Shown one piece after another: positions 62,972 to 64,000 of a stretch of 64,000 nucleotides of DNA. The translations under genes were made by a program, and so were the position numbers. Numbering within the stretch: position 1 is the stretch's first letter; each line of letters opens with the position of its first letter. The notes under the pieces were generated by a model. The model searched no databases. It saw only the letters and a list, made by a program, of their open reading frames with translations, and was not told the DNA's origin. This DNA comes from Euonymus europaeus (lineage: Eukaryota > Streptophyta > Magnoliopsida > Celastrales > Celastraceae), in contig OY756958.1 in the NCBI GenBank assembly GCA_963580455.1, positions 260,501 through 324,500 on the forward strand, read 5' to 3'.

Positions 62972-63030
62972 CATACTCTCAGACACTCTCAGCTTTTACG
63001 TTTTACGAGAGCTTATACTCTATCAACATA

Positions 63031-63049
63031 CTCTGATCCAAACGGACCC
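63031..63049 (-). repeat. MITE right terminal inverted repeat
   Basis: 'ctctgatccaaacggaccc' is the partner of the left terminus. Just inside it, 'agcttatactct' (about 63010-63021) is the reverse complement of 'agagtataagct' at 62944-62955. The inverted homology therefore continues inward after a short offset. Confidence 0.78.
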
Positions 63050-63052
63050 TAA
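63050..63052. other. Right target-site duplication (TAA)
   Basis: TAA follows 'aacggaccc' and precedes 'aatcctgag', where the satellite resumes in the same phase. A 4-bp CTAA duplication is also possible because C precedes TAA on both sides, but the 3-bp form fits the family and leaves more symmetric termini. Confidence 0.78.
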
Positions 63053-63907
63053 AATCCTGAGTTTTCGGATTTCGATTTCAGAACTCGTGGCTAGCAGGTC
63101 TCGTTTCACCTAGTTATCCGCGAAATGTGGTTTGTTTACGTAAACGGTTTTATGAATATCCGTTGACTCCGAGTTCTGAATTCGGTGATTTTTAGCTTGA
63201 TTTCACACTACTTATCGAGCTCTACAATCCTGGTGTTTCGGATTTTGATTTCAGAACTCGGGGCTAATAGGTCTCGTTTCACCTAGTTAGCCACGAAATG
63301 TGGTTTCTTTACTTAAACGTTTTTATGAATATCCTTTGACTCCGAGTTCTGAATTCGTTGATTTTTAGCTTGATTTCACACTACTTTTCGAGCTCGACAA
63401 TCCTGGAATTTCGGATTTTGATTTCAGAACTCGCGGCTAGTAGGTCTCGATTCACCTATTTAGCCGCGAAATGTGGTTTCTTTACGTAAACGGTTTTATG
63501 AATATCCGTTGACTCCGAGTTCTGAATTCGGTGATTTTTAGCTTGATTACACACTACTTTTCGAGCTCTACAATCCTTGCGTTTCGGATTTTGAATTCAG
63601 AACTCGTGACTAGTAGGTCTCGTTTCACCTTGTTAGCCGCGAAATGTGGTTTGTTTACGTAAACGGTTTTATGAATATCCTTTGACTCCGAGTTCTGAAT
63701 TCGGTGATTTTTAGCTTGATTTCACACTACTTTTCGAGCTCTACAATCCTGGCGTTTCGGATTTTGATTTCAGAACTCGTGGCTAGTAGGTCTCGATTCA
63801 CCTATTTAGCCGCGAAATGTGGTTTCTTTACGTAAACGGTTTTATGAATATCCGTTGACTCCGAGTTCTGAATTCGGTGATTTTTAGCTTGATTACACAC
63901 TACTTTT

Positions 63908-64000
63908 CGAGCTCTACAATCCTAGCGTTTCGGATTTTGAATTCAGAACTCGTGACTAGTAGGTCTCGTTTCACCTAGTTAGCCGCGAAATGTGATTTCT
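63908..64000 (+). repeat. Partial monomer at the window edge
   Basis: The first 93 bp of a 'cctagcg/gtgactagtagg' unit, cut by the end of the window. The array clearly continues to the right. The left edge starts at a unit boundary ('cgagctctac'), which is a coincidence of windowing. Confidence 0.9.

Larger units (their letters stand above)
62928..63049. mobile_element. 122-bp Tourist-like (PIF/Harbinger) MITE
   Basis: The only non-satellite DNA in the window. It interrupts the unit starting at 62918 after 'cgagctctaa' and is flanked by TAA on both sides (62925-62927 and 63050-63052). Terminal inverted repeats of 19 bp match at 14 positions. A long internal hairpin is present and there is no coding capacity. 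TAA/TTA target duplications and termini containing 'cgtttgg' are known of Tourist-like MITEs mobilised by PIF/Harbinger transposases; the assignment is by resemblance, not by a search. Comparison with the empty copy at 62053 gives an added length of exactly 125 bp (122 + 3), confirming the boundaries. Its orientation is undetermined. Confidence 0.82.
61880..63561 (+). repeat. 5-monomer duplication flanking the MITE
   Basis: Units at 61880, 62053, 62226 and 62399 correspond to those at 62745, 62918, 63216 and 63389. The offset is 865 bp (5 units) before the MITE and 990 bp after it, which is 865 + 125. Shared private marks are 'gttatccgcg', 'gtggtttgtttacg', 'cttatcgagc' (62221 and 63211) and 'cggggctaatagg'. 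The copies have diverged at several sites, for example 'gtttaacctagttaaccgcaaaatg' in the second. Confidence 0.85.
1..64000 (+). repeat. 173-bp satellite DNA array filling the window
   Basis: One 173-bp unit repeats head to tail in one orientation throughout. Unit starts, taken at 'cgagctctac', fall at 1, 174, 347, 520 and so on. I counted 369 complete units plus a 93-bp partial unit at 63908-64000. The length balances exactly with one 125-bp insertion (element plus target duplication) and deletions totalling 55 bp. A hand-built consensus has 72 G+C of 173 (41.6%). Nearly every unit carries GAATTC, TACGTA and usually GAGCTC, so enzymes cutting these would give a 173-bp ladder. No inverted block was seen. 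Because 173 is not a multiple of three, the reading frame shifts in each unit and stops occur in every frame. Repeats of about 150-180 bp are typical of plant and animal centromeric or heterochromatic satellites. The chromosomal location here is inference, and I do not recognise the family. Confidence 0.98.
61189..64000 (+). repeat. D-type satellite island at the right edge
   Basis: From 61189 the units again follow the domain D order: 'ctcgattcacc' with 'gattacac', 'cctagcg/gtgactag', 'ccagcg/ggatagttgg', 'gggttttcgg', 'tataaaaatcc', 'ggtgttt/cggggcta', 'taacg'. Marks such as 'gccacgaaatg', 'ttacttaaacg' and 'tcctttgac' return. A 1-bp deletion ('ccgttgatccg') lies near 61659. The window ends inside the unit that starts at 63908. 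Confidence 0.78.

Noticed and set aside
62928..63049. Non-coding RNA gene or precursor, because of the hairpin
   Set aside because: The hairpin lies within an element with terminal inverted repeats and a target duplication, so a MITE explains it better. Small RNAs from it are possible but not shown.
1..64000. CRISPR array (regular repeats)
   Set aside because: The repeats abut directly with no unique spacers, the unit is 173 bp, and no cas genes are present.
1..64000. Human or primate alpha satellite (171-bp unit)
   Set aside because: The length is close, but the sequence does not resemble the alphoid monomer as I know it, and no CENP-B box (YTTCGTTGGAARCGGGA) was found. 'ctcgtttcacc' is only a superficial resemblance.
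1..64000. Rhynchospora Tyba-type holocentromeric repeat (about 172 bp)
   Set aside because: The size is similar, but I cannot recall its consensus reliably enough to assign it. A direct alignment would decide.
1..64000. Assembly artefact as an explanation for near-identical HOR copies
   Set aside because: Not excluded, but most copies carry private differences and different unit counts, which collapse or duplication by an assembler would not readily produce. The 1558/4151 pair is the one most in need of long-read support.
1..64000. tRNA, rRNA, 5S or telomeric repeats
   Set aside because: No TTTAGGG-type runs and no sequence resembling A/B boxes in a cloverleaf context or rRNA cores. The whole window is accounted for by the monomer and the MITE.
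1..64000. Centromeric retrotransposon (CRM-type) fragments
   Set aside because: No LTR, primer-binding site or coding remnants were seen. Satellite phase is continuous except at the listed indels.

Overview
The window is tandem-repeat (satellite) DNA from end to end. It has no recognisable protein-coding gene, RNA gene, CRISPR array or operon. One unit of 173 bp (about 41.6% G+C in a hand-built consensus) repeats head to tail in a single orientation. I count 369 complete monomers plus a 93-bp partial one at the right edge. The indels I located sum exactly to the window length. The only non-satellite DNA is a 122-bp element at 62928-63049. It has imperfect 19-bp terminal inverted repeats and a 3-bp TAA duplication, as in Tourist-like PIF/Harbinger MITEs.

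The organism is most likely a flowering plant. This is inferred from the nucleosome-sized monomer in a very long array, the plant-type MITE and the CpG-rich sequence. I cannot name the species or match the monomer to a satellite family I remember. A centromeric, pericentromeric or subtelomeric heterochromatin block would fit, and the sequence alone cannot choose between them.

Layout by monomer variants. Domain A (1-6224): a 15-monomer higher-order repeat (HOR) of 2,593 bp in three partial or complete copies. Domain B (6225-15220): monomers with 'ctggagtttcgg', 'acggatttatg' and 'cggttattttt', with 10-monomer and 9-monomer duplications, closed by a 159-bp deleted monomer at 15221-15379. Domain C (15380 to about 30073): 'gcgcaatg' and 'gtgaatttt' monomers in 11-, 10-, 7- and 6-monomer HOR versions. 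Junction C/D (29036-32495): a near-identical 10-monomer duplication. Domain D (about 30074-46.3 kb): 'gggttttcgg', 'taacgtttcgg', 'ccagcgttttcgg' and 'tataaaaatcc' monomers. Domain E (about 46.3-61.2 kb): more heterogeneous monomers, including 'gagctcaac' and 'gcattatttc' types, with 8/11-monomer HORs and a 4-monomer repeat. D-type monomers return at 61.2-64.0 kb, where the MITE sits.

There are no genes to work together; the structure is a record of array evolution. Unequal exchange and segmental amplification made nested HORs of 4, 5, 7, 8, 10, 11 and 15 monomers. Many of the most frequent variant sites are CpG-to-TpG/CpA transitions, as expected if the array is methylated. The left part looks younger and more homogeneous. 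The right part has more indels, more variant classes and the only transposon, as expected nearer an array edge.
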